Assembly: GCA_049680185.1 (NCBI GenBank)
Contig: JBAUHI010000024.1
Location: forward strand, 90,350-154,349
Direction of reading: 5' to 3'
Length of the DNA: 64,000 nucleotides
Origin: CAMLHU01 sp049680185
Lineage (GTDB): Bacteria; Gemmatimonadota; Gemmatimonadetes; Gemmatimonadales; GWC2-71-9
Part shown: piece by piece, positions 42,757 to 50,541 of the stretch
Layout of the letters: every line of letters starts with the position of its first letter
Numbering within the stretch: position 1 is the first letter of the stretch
Translations under genes and position numbers: made by a program
Notes under the pieces: generated by a model
Told to the model about the DNA's origin: nothing
Database searches by the model: none
The model's input: the letters and a program-made list of their open reading frames with translations, nothing else

Positions 42757-43575
42757 TCATCGGCCGACCGAATCTGCGCCAGCGGGCTCGGTTCCTCCGG
42801 CCACGCGCCGTCGCAGGATGACCTGCGTGGTGGTCCCATCCCCGAGTGTCGCCTGACCGACAAAGGCGCGCACCCGTACCTCCCCACGGATCACCAGGTC
42901 GGCGCCGGCGGCATCCTTGATCCGGACCACGATCGACCGCTGGACCCTCTGCCACTTCCCACGCCCTCGCGTCACCGCGCCATCAGCGCCCACCCATCCG
43001 TACCCGACCCCGCCGTCGAGGGAGAACTGCAACCCGAGACGGGCGCCGCCGGTCCAGGGGCCCCAGAAGCCCTCGCCACGTGCCTCCGCCGCGCCGCCGG
43101 CAGCGACCTCCCCACGCGACATCACCCCGCGCCGACGCCTGGACCGTGGCGTGGCCGCGGATCCCGATGGCGCGCTATCCACCACGGCGCCGGTGTCCGC
43201 GAGACCCTCGGGGGTGACGTTCGGTCCGCCCACCTGATCCGCATACCACCACCCTTCGTCGGGCTTCCCTTCATCGCGGGTGCCAGCGAGGCGCGGGCCC
43301 ACGAGCATCCCGACGAAGCGGCCCCGGCCGGCGAGCGTGATCTCGATGGAATCGGCCTTCCACTGCCATCCGTCCGACGACGTGCTGTCCCGGCCGGTGA
43401 CGACCCGCAGCTTGCCGTCGTCGAGAAAGACCCAGGCCGCGCCGGAGTCGCGGTCCTGCTGGTGGACGCTCCAGCGGGTGCCGACCATCACATCCTGGGC
43501 GGCAAGCGGCTCGGCCAATGCGAGGGTGAACATCGAGAGCGCGATGATCCGGGAACGAGCGTTGCGCATCATCAT
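42757..43575 (-). CDS. secreted protein of unknown function
   Basis: A 272-residue protein with a signal peptide ending near PLAAQ. It starts with three methionines (ATGATGATG). The mature part looks beta-rich (VGTRWSVHQQDRDSGAAWVF; LGLQFSLDGGVGYGWVG), with an Arg/Gly-rich middle (PRSRRRRGVMSRG). No cysteines. Its first ATG overlaps the stop of a 15-residue upstream reading frame. It precedes the Gly/Met-rich secreted protein by 61 bp. Confidence 0.65.
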   Translation of the reverse strand: MMMRNARSRIIALSMFTLALAEPLAAQDVMVGTRWSVHQQDRDSGAAWVFLDDGKLRVVTGRDSTSSDGWQWKADSIEITLAGRGRFVGMLVGPRLAGTRDEGKPDEGWWYADQVGGPNVTPEGLADTGAVVDSAPSGSAATPRSRRRRGVMSRGEVAAGGAAEARGEGFWGPWTGGARLGLQFSLDGGVGYGWVGADGAVTRGRGKWQRVQRSIVVRIKDAAGADLVIRGEVRVRAFVGQATLGDGTTTQVILRRRVAGGTEPAGADSVGR

Positions 43576-43619
43576 GGCACCGGGGTCGATTGGGGCTCGG
43601 TGGGACCGGGAACGACCAT
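43572..43619 (-). CDS. possible 15-codon leaderless upstream reading frame
   Basis: ATG at 43619 follows TAGCTT by 6 nt and opens MVVPGPTEPQSTPVP, ending TGA at 43574-43572. The stop overlaps the ATG of the secreted protein gene (ATGA). It may set translation of that gene by coupling. No homology claim is possible for so short a peptide. Confidence 0.35.
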   Translation of the reverse strand: MVVPGPTEPQSTPVP

Positions 43620-43625
43620 CGGTGC

Positions 43626-43631
43626 AAGCTA
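43626..43631 (-). promoter_or_regulatory. -10 hexamer TAGCTT before the short upstream reading frame
   Basis: TAGCTT, GCACCG, then ATG at 43619. The RNA start would fall at this ATG, 44 nt before the start of the secreted protein gene. Confidence 0.45.
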
Positions 43632-45050
43632 CGTCGCACCACCGCCGCTGTCACCGGCGGTGCGGCGGGCCAAGGCACCGAGCCCGTCGTAGGCGGCGTA
43701 CTTGTACGAATCGGTCAGGCTCGGGTAGTTGTAGACCGCGTCGATGAAGGCGTCGATGGTGCCGTGCTGGGCCAGCACCAGGGCGCCGAGGTGGACGAGT
43801 TCGCTCGCCATCTCGCCGATGACGTGGACGCCCAGGAGCCGCTTGTCGTCAGGGGCGAAGATGAGCTTGAGCATCCCGCTCAGGTCGCCGATGATCTGAC
43901 CTCGGGGACTCTTGTCGTACCAGCTCCGCCCCACCAGGTGGTCGATCCCCTCCGCCCGGCACTCCTCCTCGGTCTTGCCCGCCTGGGCCAGCTCGGGCAC
44001 CGTATAGACCGCCAGCGGGATGACCGGCGACATCCGCTCCTTGTAGGCGAGCGAAAAGGCGTGCACCATCGCCACTCGCGCCTGTTCCATGGAGGTGGAT
44101 GCGAGCGCCGGGAATCCAATCACGTCGCCGGCGGCGTAGATCCCGGGCACGTTGGTGGCGTAGTGCTCGTCGACCAGGACGAGTCCGCGCTTGCCCATTT
44201 GCACGCCGAGCGCCTCCAGGCCCAGCCCGTCGACGTTGCTCTGGCGCCCCGCCGCGAAGAGCGCAATGTCGGCGTCGAGCACCTCGCCATCGGCGAGCGT
44301 GAGCGTCGCGCACCCGCCACGGGCCGCCACCTGCTCGACCCGAGCGTTGAAGATGAACCGGATTCCGAATGTTTCGAGCCGCTGCCGCAGTCGATCGGCG
44401 ATCTCGGCGTCCACGAAGGGCAGCAACCGACCGCGTCCTTCGATGAGCGTCACCTGGACGCCCAGCGCAGTGAAGATGGACGCGTATTCGGACCCGATGA
44501 CGCCGCCACCCTCCACCACCATGGTGCGGGGGACACGGTCCATCGCCAGGATCGTGTCGGAATCGTGGATCACCCGCCCATCGAACGGGATCTCCGGCGG
44601 CCGGTGGGGCGATGAACCCGTCGCGATGAGGATCACATCGGCCGTGTGCAGCTCGTCCCCGCTCGCTGCCCTTTGGATGCGCACGGTCCCCGGGGCCTCG
44701 ATGGAGGCGACGCCGTGCACCACCTGTACGTGATGGCGTTCCAGGTTCCGGGCCACCAGCGCTCGCTCGTTCGCTACAACATGATCCTTCCGGAACATGA
44801 AGTCGGCGACGGTCATCTCGTCCTTCAGCGAGTAGTCGAGGCCGTAGAGGCCACGCTGCCGCAGGCCCGAGTAGTAGAGGGCGGTCTCTCGGAGCGTCTT
44901 TGACGGAATGGTCCCGGTGTTGATGCCGGCCCCGCCCAGTTCCGCCCCGCGCTCGACCAGGAGCACCCGCTTCCCGAAATAGGCGGCCTGTGCCGCACCT
45001 TTTTCGCCGGCGGGGCCCGAGCCGATCACGATGAGGTCGAAGTGGGGCAT
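43629..45050 (-). CDS. sthA: SthA-like soluble pyridine nucleotide transhydrogenase
   Basis: A 473-residue flavoprotein. FAD motif IVIGSGPAGEKGAA is at about 7-20. GINTGTIPSKTLRE matches the SthA family rather than lipoamide dehydrogenase, and here both positions of the usual CxxxxC pair are non-cysteine. NAD motif VVEGGGVIGSEYASIF, YAAGDVIGFPALASTS and the C-terminal dimer domain follow. It should exchange hydride between NADH and NADPH. ATG 45050 chosen by homology; the open frame upstream only reads through an 8-bp tandem repeat. Confidence 0.88.
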   Translation of the reverse strand: MPHFDLIVIGSGPAGEKGAAQAAYFGKRVLLVERGAELGGAGINTGTIPSKTLRETALYYSGLRQRGLYGLDYSLKDEMTVADFMFRKDHVVANERALVARNLERHHVQVVHGVASIEAPGTVRIQRAASGDELHTADVILIATGSSPHRPPEIPFDGRVIHDSDTILAMDRVPRTMVVEGGGVIGSEYASIFTALGVQVTLIEGRGRLLPFVDAEIADRLRQRLETFGIRFIFNARVEQVAARGGCATLTLADGEVLDADIALFAAGRQSNVDGLGLEALGVQMGKRGLVLVDEHYATNVPGIYAAGDVIGFPALASTSMEQARVAMVHAFSLAYKERMSPVIPLAVYTVPELAQAGKTEEECRAEGIDHLVGRSWYDKSPRGQIIGDLSGMLKLIFAPDDKRLLGVHVIGEMASELVHLGALVLAQHGTIDAFIDAVYNYPSLTDSYKYAAYDGLGALARRTAGDSGGGAT

Positions 45051-45090
45051 GGGGGATGCGAGACGGGAGAAAGGGGAATGACAGACAGAC

Positions 45091-45162
45091 GCACGGACGC
45101 ACAGACGCACAGACGCACGGACGCACAGACGCACAGACGCACAGACGCACAGACGCACAGAC
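45091..45162. repeat. 8-bp tandem repeat, nine units of GCACRGAC
   Basis: Nine uninterrupted units (seven GCACAGAC, two GCACGGAC) lie between the sthA-like start and the exporter stop. The eight-base unit is not a multiple of three. No gene reads it in a credible way. Copy number could vary by slippage. Confidence 0.85.
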
Positions 45163-45214
45163 GCACCGAAAGCTCCGCTCCACGGGCGCCGCGTCAAGCG
45201 CGTCGGGGCGTGGG

Positions 45215-46774
45215 TCAGTCGACCATCACCTCCACGCCGTCGGTGGCCTCTCCGCCCTTGATGAGGATGACCAGCGGCAGCGACAGCACGAACGAGATCG
45301 CGATGAGGAGGAACACCCGGTTGTACGCGATCACCGCCGACTGGGAGAGGAGGCTCCCGTGGAGGAGGGCGAGCGCCTTCTCCCGGGCCATCCCGACATC
45401 GCCGCCGAAGCGGTGCAGCATCCCCCCCGTCACCGTCGCAAGCCAGCTCCGGGTGGCGGGATCATAAGCGGTGACATGTTCGGAGAGCACCGCGTACGAT
45501 CGGGCGATCCCGCCGGTGATCTGGGTCGCCGCGATGGCGATGCCGATGCTGCCGAAGACCTGCCGCACCACGTTGTAGAGCCCGGCGGCGGCGGTCATCT
45601 GTCGGCGCTCGATGGTGGCGAGTGCCGCGGTCGAGAGCGCGACGAACAGGAGGCTGAACCCCACGCCCTGCCACATCTGGGGAACGAAGATGTCCCAGAA
45701 CCCGGTATCCGGCGTGAGCTGCCCCAGGGCCCAGAAGGAGTACGCACTCACCACCAAGCCGCTCGCGATGAGGAACTTGGGGCCGAGCTTGTTGTAGAAG
45801 CGGCCCGCCAACGGCATCACCACGGCCATCGCGAGGCTTCTGGGCATCAGTGCCAGCCCCGCTTTCATCGCGGGGTATCCGAGGTTGTTCTGGAGGAAGA
45901 GCGGCAGAATGAAGAGACTTCCGTAGAGCCCCATCCCGAGGATGCCGCCAAGCGACGTCGCGGCGGTGAAGCCGCCGTTCTTGAATAATCGAAGGTCGAC
46001 GGCCGGATGGTCGGTCACGAACTCCCGCCACAGGAACACCGCCATCCCGATCACGGCGATCAGCGCCAGCCAGACGATGAACGACGAATCGAACCAGTCC
46101 TTCTCCTGGCCCTTCTCCAGCATGAGCTGGAACGCGCCGAGCCCCACGGTGAGGAGCCCCACCCCCAGGAAATCGATCGGTCCTTTGTCGTGGCGCAGGT
46201 ACGGCGGGTCGATGATATAGCGCTGGACCAGGATGATGTTGATGATCCCGATCGGCACGTTGATGTAGAAGATCCAGGGCCACGAATAGGTGTCGGTGAG
46301 CCACCCACCTAGCGTGGGACCGAACGCCGGCGCCAGCACGACGCCCATCCCGTAGATGCCCATCGCGAGTCCCTGTTCCTCCGGCGGGAACGTCTCCCGC
46401 AGGATGGCCTGGGACACGGTGATGAGCACACCGCCGCCCAACCCTTGCAGTACCCGGAAGAAGATGATGAGCGGCATGCTCCCGGCCGCACCGCACGCCA
46501 TCGACGCGCCGGTGAAGATGACGACGCTGGCGAGGTAGATATTCTTGCGACCGAGGTGGGCCGAGAGCATGCCGATGATCGGCATGATGATCACGTTGGC
46601 GAGGATGTAGGCCGTGATGACCCAGGTGATCTCCTCGATGGTGGCACCGAGGGTGCCGGCCATGTTGGGGAGCGCCACGTTCACGATGCTCGAATCGAGC
46701 ACCGCGATCATCGTGCCGGTGAGCACGGTGACGGTGATGGTCCATTTGCCCGGCGCGGGGCGGGGTTCAGCCAT
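45215..46774 (-). CDS. DHA2-family MFS multidrug exporter (EmrB/QacA type)
   Basis: A 519-residue 14-helix MFS transporter. Motif LDSSIVNVALPNMAGTLG is motif D1 of the DHA2 group, LSAHLGRKNIYL is motif A, GMGVVLAPAFGPTLGGWL is motif C. It exports drugs or toxic compounds by proton antiport. Its ATG overlaps the end of the MarR gene, forming a regulator-exporter operon. No EmrA-type adaptor is adjacent. Confidence 0.93.
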   Translation of the reverse strand: MAEPRPAPGKWTITVTVLTGTMIAVLDSSIVNVALPNMAGTLGATIEEITWVITAYILANVIIMPIIGMLSAHLGRKNIYLASVVIFTGASMACGAAGSMPLIIFFRVLQGLGGGVLITVSQAILRETFPPEEQGLAMGIYGMGVVLAPAFGPTLGGWLTDTYSWPWIFYINVPIGIINIILVQRYIIDPPYLRHDKGPIDFLGVGLLTVGLGAFQLMLEKGQEKDWFDSSFIVWLALIAVIGMAVFLWREFVTDHPAVDLRLFKNGGFTAATSLGGILGMGLYGSLFILPLFLQNNLGYPAMKAGLALMPRSLAMAVVMPLAGRFYNKLGPKFLIASGLVVSAYSFWALGQLTPDTGFWDIFVPQMWQGVGFSLLFVALSTAALATIERRQMTAAAGLYNVVRQVFGSIGIAIAATQITGGIARSYAVLSEHVTAYDPATRSWLATVTGGMLHRFGGDVGMAREKALALLHGSLLSQSAVIAYNRVFLLIAISFVLSLPLVILIKGGEATDGVEVMVD

Positions 46775-47258
46775 GGTGGAGGGACGGACGGACGGGCGGG
46801 TGGTCGGATCGTTCGTGCGCATCGATCCCGGAGGTGACCGGTACCATCAATGGCCCGAGGACCTGCATGGCGTGCAACACCAGCTGCTGGTCGGCGTCGG
46901 AGAGGCCGCTCAGGCGCGCTTCGAGGTGCGATCGCACCTGGCCCATCGCGACGTCGAGCTTGGCCCGACCCGCGTCGGTGAGCGCCAGTCGGTTGCGGCG
47001 TCGATCACCCGCATCCTCCCGCCGGGTGATCTCCCCTCGGGTCACCAGAACGTCGGTGAGCTTCGAGGTGGTGGGGAGCTTGAGCCCCAGGTATTCGGCA
47101 AGGTCGGTGAGCGTCGAGTCCGGCGAGGAGCCGAGGCAGGCGAGCGCACGAAATTCCGACAGGGTCAGTCCCGCCGGCCGACTCCGCCTCGCCTCGGCAC
47201 GCACCAGCCGCGTCACCAGCAACGCCGTTTCGAAGACGGCGTCAGTCATTACTTTCAT
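46767..47258 (-). CDS. MarR-family transcriptional regulator
   Basis: A 163-residue winged-helix regulator: LTLSEFRALACLGSSPDSTLTDLAEYLGL helix-turn-helix, and the wing TRREDAGDRRRNRLALTDAGR. It probably represses the exporter and itself. A second ATG at 47249 is an alternative start that would leave the palindrome at 47250-47268 fully upstream. No ligand can be inferred. Confidence 0.9.
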   Translation of the reverse strand: MKVMTDAVFETALLVTRLVRAEARRSRPAGLTLSEFRALACLGSSPDSTLTDLAEYLGLKLPTTSKLTDVLVTRGEITRREDAGDRRRNRLALTDAGRAKLDVAMGQVRSHLEARLSGLSDADQQLVLHAMQVLGPLMVPVTSGIDAHERSDHPPVRPSLHHG

Positions 47259-47268
47259 AAACTAAGTA
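47250..47268. promoter_or_regulatory. candidate MarR operator
   Basis: TACTT and AAGTA arms are separated by nine bases (TACTTTCATAAACTAAGTA), overlapping the first possible marR start codon and, on the minus strand, a TAGTTT hexamer. It lies in the divergent gap between marR and the M61 peptidase gene. Confidence 0.4.
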
Positions 47269-47341
47269 TTGCATCACCCCACGCCGGACGCAAGTCGGCC
47301 GCGCCCTCTATTACCTTCCGTGCCGGTCGCCCAGACCACAT

Positions 47342-49189
47342 ATGCGCCTCTTCCCCGTTCTCCCCGCCCTGCTCATCCTCCCCACCCTCCTCGGCGCCCA
47401 GAACCCCCTGGAACGGCCGACCGACGGTGTCGAGGTGCGCTACGCCATCACCCAGCCGGTGGTGCAGTACATCATCCACGTCGATTCCACCGATCTCTCG
47501 GGATTCCAGGTCGAGATCCGCCTCGCGGCGCTCCCCGATACGTTCACGCTCGCAATGGTGCGCCATCCCGAGCTCGACGACCGCTATTGGCGCTTCGTCA
47601 AGGACCTGCGCGCGGAAACGGCGAGCGGTCCGGGGACGGTCACCCGGGTCGATGACGGTCAATGGCGGGTGACCGCCCCGGGCGGCCGCGCGATCGTGCG
47701 GTACCGAATGCAGCTTCCACCCCCCCAACCACTCCGCGCAGCATGGAAGCCGTTCCTGGCCCGTGATGGCGGCTTGGTCGGCGGCACCCAAAGCCTGCTC
47801 TACATCGCGAACGCCACACTCGCCCCGGCGATCGTGACGCTCGATCTCCCCGCAGGCTGGAACGCTGCCACGGGGCTCGAACCGACCTCCGATCCGCACA
47901 CCTACTTCGCGCCCACGGTCGGCGTGCTGGTCGATTCGCCGATCCTGATCGGGAGCTTCAGCGACCGCCACTTCTTCATCGACGGAGTGCCCCACCGGAT
48001 CGTCTATTGGTCGCTGGCCGGTACGCCTCCCTTCGACACGCTGGCGCTCACGCGCGGGATCGAGGGCGTCGCGCGACAGGCGATCGCGATCTTCGGCCGG
48101 GCGCCCTATCGCGAATACACCTTCCTGCTACAGGACAATGCCTACGGAGCGCTCGAGCACCTCAACTCCCTGACCCTGGGTGCGCCGAGTACTGACCTGG
48201 CGAAAGATCCGACGGGCCTCCTCGAGGAGATCGCGCACGAGTACTTCCACGCATGGAACCTGCTCCGCATCCGGCCGGCGGAGTGGGGGGACGTGTCATA
48301 CCGTGTGCCGAAGCAGCCCGCCGAGCTCTGGGTGAGCGAGGGGATCACGATGTACTACGCTGATCTCATGCTCCGCCGGGCCGGCCTGCCAGTTGAGGAC
48401 TCGACGCGGGCGGACCACTTTGCACGACTGATGGAACGGTATCTCGCGCAACGGAGCGGCTACACCCGCTACACGGCCGAGCAGGTGAGCCGCGCCGCGA
48501 ACGAAGCGCCGGGTGCGCTCGGCGATTACGTCCTGAGCACGCACCTGCAGGGCGAACTCCTCGGCACGCTGCTCGACTGGAAGGTGCGGACCGCGACCCG
48601 TGGCCAGCGCTCGCTGGACGACGTGATGCGACGGATGATGGTGTTGTTCTCGGGCGCTCAGGGATTCACCGACCACGACTTCGAAGCGACCGCAGAAGCG
48701 GTGTGCGGATGCAAGCTCGCGGCGTTCTTTGCCGCGTATGTGCGGGGCCACCGGCCGATCCCATTCGACGACTACCTGCAGATGATCGGGATGCGGGCCG
48801 AGGTGTCGTGGGCGCCGGCTCGCGATGACAGCGGCCAGCAGCGACCCGATCTCAGGGTCGCCGCGTGGATGGCACCCGGAGCGCGCAACCCCACCCTGAT
48901 GCTCCTGACGCCGGAGAGCGCCTGGGCTGCTGCAGGGCTCCACACGGGCGACCGGGTGCTGCGGCTCGATGGCACACCGATCGCCGACGCGACGGAGTTC
49001 CGTGCGGCACTCGGCAAGCTCAAGGTCGGCCAGCCGGCGCAGCTCGCCATCGAGCGCGGCGGGCAGACCGAAGGCATCCGCGTGGTGATCCGCGGCTACG
49101 ATGTCCCGACCGTCACGTTGGTGCCCATCGGTCGGGTGACCGCCCGCGAGCGCGCGTTGGCGGAGGCGTGGCTGGCGGGGACGCCGTAG
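47342..49189 (+). CDS. secreted M61-family peptidase with PDZ domain
   Basis: A 615-residue protein with a signal peptide ending near LLGAQ. The zinc motif is HEYFHAWN in EEIAHEYFHAWNLLRIRP, with the third ligand glutamate in ELWVSEGITMYYADL. A C-terminal PDZ domain (about 510-590) has AGLHTGDRVLRLDG and GQPAQLAIERGG. M61 proteins are glycyl aminopeptidases or related. TACCTTCC upstream near 47310 may be its promoter. Confidence 0.92.
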   Translation: MRLFPVLPALLILPTLLGAQNPLERPTDGVEVRYAITQPVVQYIIHVDSTDLSGFQVEIRLAALPDTFTLAMVRHPELDDRYWRFVKDLRAETASGPGTVTRVDDGQWRVTAPGGRAIVRYRMQLPPPQPLRAAWKPFLARDGGLVGGTQSLLYIANATLAPAIVTLDLPAGWNAATGLEPTSDPHTYFAPTVGVLVDSPILIGSFSDRHFFIDGVPHRIVYWSLAGTPPFDTLALTRGIEGVARQAIAIFGRAPYREYTFLLQDNAYGALEHLNSLTLGAPSTDLAKDPTGLLEEIAHEYFHAWNLLRIRPAEWGDVSYRVPKQPAELWVSEGITMYYADLMLRRAGLPVEDSTRADHFARLMERYLAQRSGYTRYTAEQVSRAANEAPGALGDYVLSTHLQGELLGTLLDWKVRTATRGQRSLDDVMRRMMVLFSGAQGFTDHDFEATAEAVCGCKLAAFFAAYVRGHRPIPFDDYLQMIGMRAEVSWAPARDDSGQQRPDLRVAAWMAPGARNPTLMLLTPESAWAAAGLHTGDRVLRLDGTPIADATEFRAALGKLKVGQPAQLAIERGGQTEGIRVVIRGYDVPTVTLVPIGRVTARERALAEAWLAGTP

Positions 49190-49202
49190 GGCGAAGGTGC
49201 GC

Positions 49203-49275
49203 GGGGGTCGCCTGCGGCGACCCTCCCCTCGCGCTTTTCCCCAACCCCCTCTCCACGTTCATGGGGAGGGGGGAT
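49203..49275. repeat. palindromic intergenic repeats downstream of the M61 gene
   Basis: GGGGGTCGCCTGCGGCGACCC at 49203-49223 is followed by CCCCCTCTCCACG TTCATGGGGAGGGG at about 49249-49272. Both recur near 50431-50535 and 52535-52650. The second hairpin could end transcription of the peptidase gene. Confidence 0.65.
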
Positions 49276-49380
49276 GCCACGAGGGCACGTCGCCGATCAT
49301 CGCCTGTCATTCTCCGGTCTCCCTATCCGACTACCGGGTACAGGCCAGACATTCCAGATTCCACGACCCGGAGGTCCATC

Positions 49381-49734
49381 GTGCAATACATCTTCCTGCT
49401 CTAGGGTCAGGAGTCTGACTACGGCACGTTGACCGAGGCCGAGAAGGCAGGTCGGTGGGCCAAGATCAACGCGTATAACGATTCCCTGGTCAAGGCGGGC
49501 CACTACAGGTTCACCAGCGGGCTCCAGCCCAACGCCACGGCCAAGACCCTCACCCGGATGACCGGGAAGCTCTCGGTAGTTGATGGTCCCTTTGCCGAAA
49601 CGAAGGAACAGCTCCTCGGCCCCTACCTGATCGAGGCCAAGGATCTGGAGGAGGCGACGGCGATCGCAGCTCGGGCTCCGATGGCGGAGTTCGGCAAGGT
49701 GGAAGTCCGCGCACTCAACACCAGAGGGATGTGA
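49381..49734 (+). pseudogene. YCII-family gene interrupted by an in-frame amber codon
   Basis: GTG 49381 follows GGAGGTCCATC, a strong ribosome-binding site, and encodes QYIFLL before TAG at 49402-49404. The same frame then continues as GQESDYGTLTEAEKAGRWAK to the normal end, matching the YCII fold of the gene downstream. The TAG falls where relatives have a tyrosine (one base change from TAY). A TTG at 49429 would skip the first strand. It is either a nonsense mutation, a read-through site or a sequencing error. Function of intact homologues is unknown (YCII, often beside ECF sigma factors). Confidence 0.75.
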
Positions 49735-49736
49735 CC

Positions 49737-50093
49737 ATGCGCTACCTGATATTCATCGCCAGCGGCGAGAAGTTCTGGGCCACCCGCACCATGGACGAGA
49801 TCACGGCTATCCGTGAGAAGTACGTCTCCTACGGAGAATCCCTCAAGGCCGACGGCCACTACGTGATGGGGGGCCAACTCCAGCGCACGATCGCCGCCAC
49901 GACGTTCCGCCGCGTGAACGGGGTGCTCGAGGTGGTCAACGGCCCCTTCGCCGAGACGGAGGAACAGATCGGCGGCTTCTACCTGATCGAGGCGAAGGAC
50001 CTCGACGAGGCGCTGGCGGTCGTCGAGCGCTGCCCCGGGATCGAGATCGGCTCCGTCGAGCTCCGGCCGGTGCTCGGGAGCTTGATGCGCTGA
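49737..50093 (+). CDS. YCII-related protein
   Basis: A 118-residue DGPF/YCII-domain protein: MRYLIFIASGE start, TIAATTFRRVNGVLEVVNGPFAETEEQIGGFYLIEAKDLDEAL core with the DGPF-like NGPF motif. It is a paralogue of the interrupted gene upstream, 2 bp after its stop. YCII proteins are small dimeric ferredoxin-like-fold proteins of unsettled function. ATG 49737 preferred over GTG 49731. Confidence 0.88.
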   Translation: MRYLIFIASGEKFWATRTMDEITAIREKYVSYGESLKADGHYVMGGQLQRTIAATTFRRVNGVLEVVNGPFAETEEQIGGFYLIEAKDLDEALAVVERCPGIEIGSVELRPVLGSLMR

Positions 50094-50185
50094 GCGACGA
50101 ACTCCTCAGAACGGACCACTGACAGCGGACAGCAACCGACGCGCCGATGCGCTGCCTGTTGCCCGTTGTTGTCCATTCGCGGGGC

Positions 50186-50383
50186 TCAGAGCGAGTCGGA
50201 CTTGGCCGGCAACACGAAGGTGATGTCCGTGCGGGGATCCCAGGTGCGCGGCGGACGCTGGCACCAGCTCGATGAGGCCTCGGCGCCGCGCCACTCCCCG
50301 TGGGTCTCCATCTTGATCGGGACGAACGGCACCCATTTGAGCTGAGCGCCCTGGGACACCCCGGCGTATTCCCCGCACATCAC
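50186..50383 (-). CDS. small hypothetical protein, possibly a truncated gene
   Basis: A 65-residue frame with ordinary codon usage for this genome and motifs QLKWVPFVPIKMETHGEWRG and TWDPRTDITFVLPAKSDS. The frame remains open upstream to about 50490 through a GGGATCGCCGGCGGCGACCC-like repeat without a start codon. The 5' part may therefore have been replaced by repeats. No family recognised. The rest of 50094-50541 holds only repeats. Confidence 0.4.
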   Translation of the reverse strand: MMCGEYAGVSQGAQLKWVPFVPIKMETHGEWRGAEASSSWCQRPPRTWDPRTDITFVLPAKSDSL

Positions 50384-50430
50384 GTCATAGGTCGTGCCGT
50401 CGGGCTGGTATAGCTCCCCGATCCGCGCGT

Positions 50431-50537
50431 GGGGATCGCCGGCGGCGACCCATTCGCCGACCCTCGCCCCCGACCGCTCTTCTGGCGCTCATCCTCACCC
50501 CCCAACCCCCTCTCCACGTTCGTGGAGAGGGGGCGCA
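50431..50537. repeat. palindromic intergenic repeats between the small ORF and the kinase gene
   Basis: GGGGATCGCCGGCGGCGACCC at about 50431-50451, and CCCCCTCTCCACG TTCGTGGAGAGGGGG at about 50508-50534. The second is a near-perfect hairpin next to the kinase stop at 50542 and could be its terminator. Confidence 0.65.
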
Positions 50538-50541
50538 TCAT

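Noticed and set aside
45091..45162. 8-bp tandem array as a CRISPR
   Set aside because: Units are contiguous with no spacers and far shorter than CRISPR repeats; no cas gene is present.
45051..45197. N-terminal extension of the sthA-like gene reading SVRLCVCASV-type repeats
   Set aside because: It is translation of the 8-bp tandem repeat. SthA homologues begin at MPHFDLIVIG, so the start is 45050.
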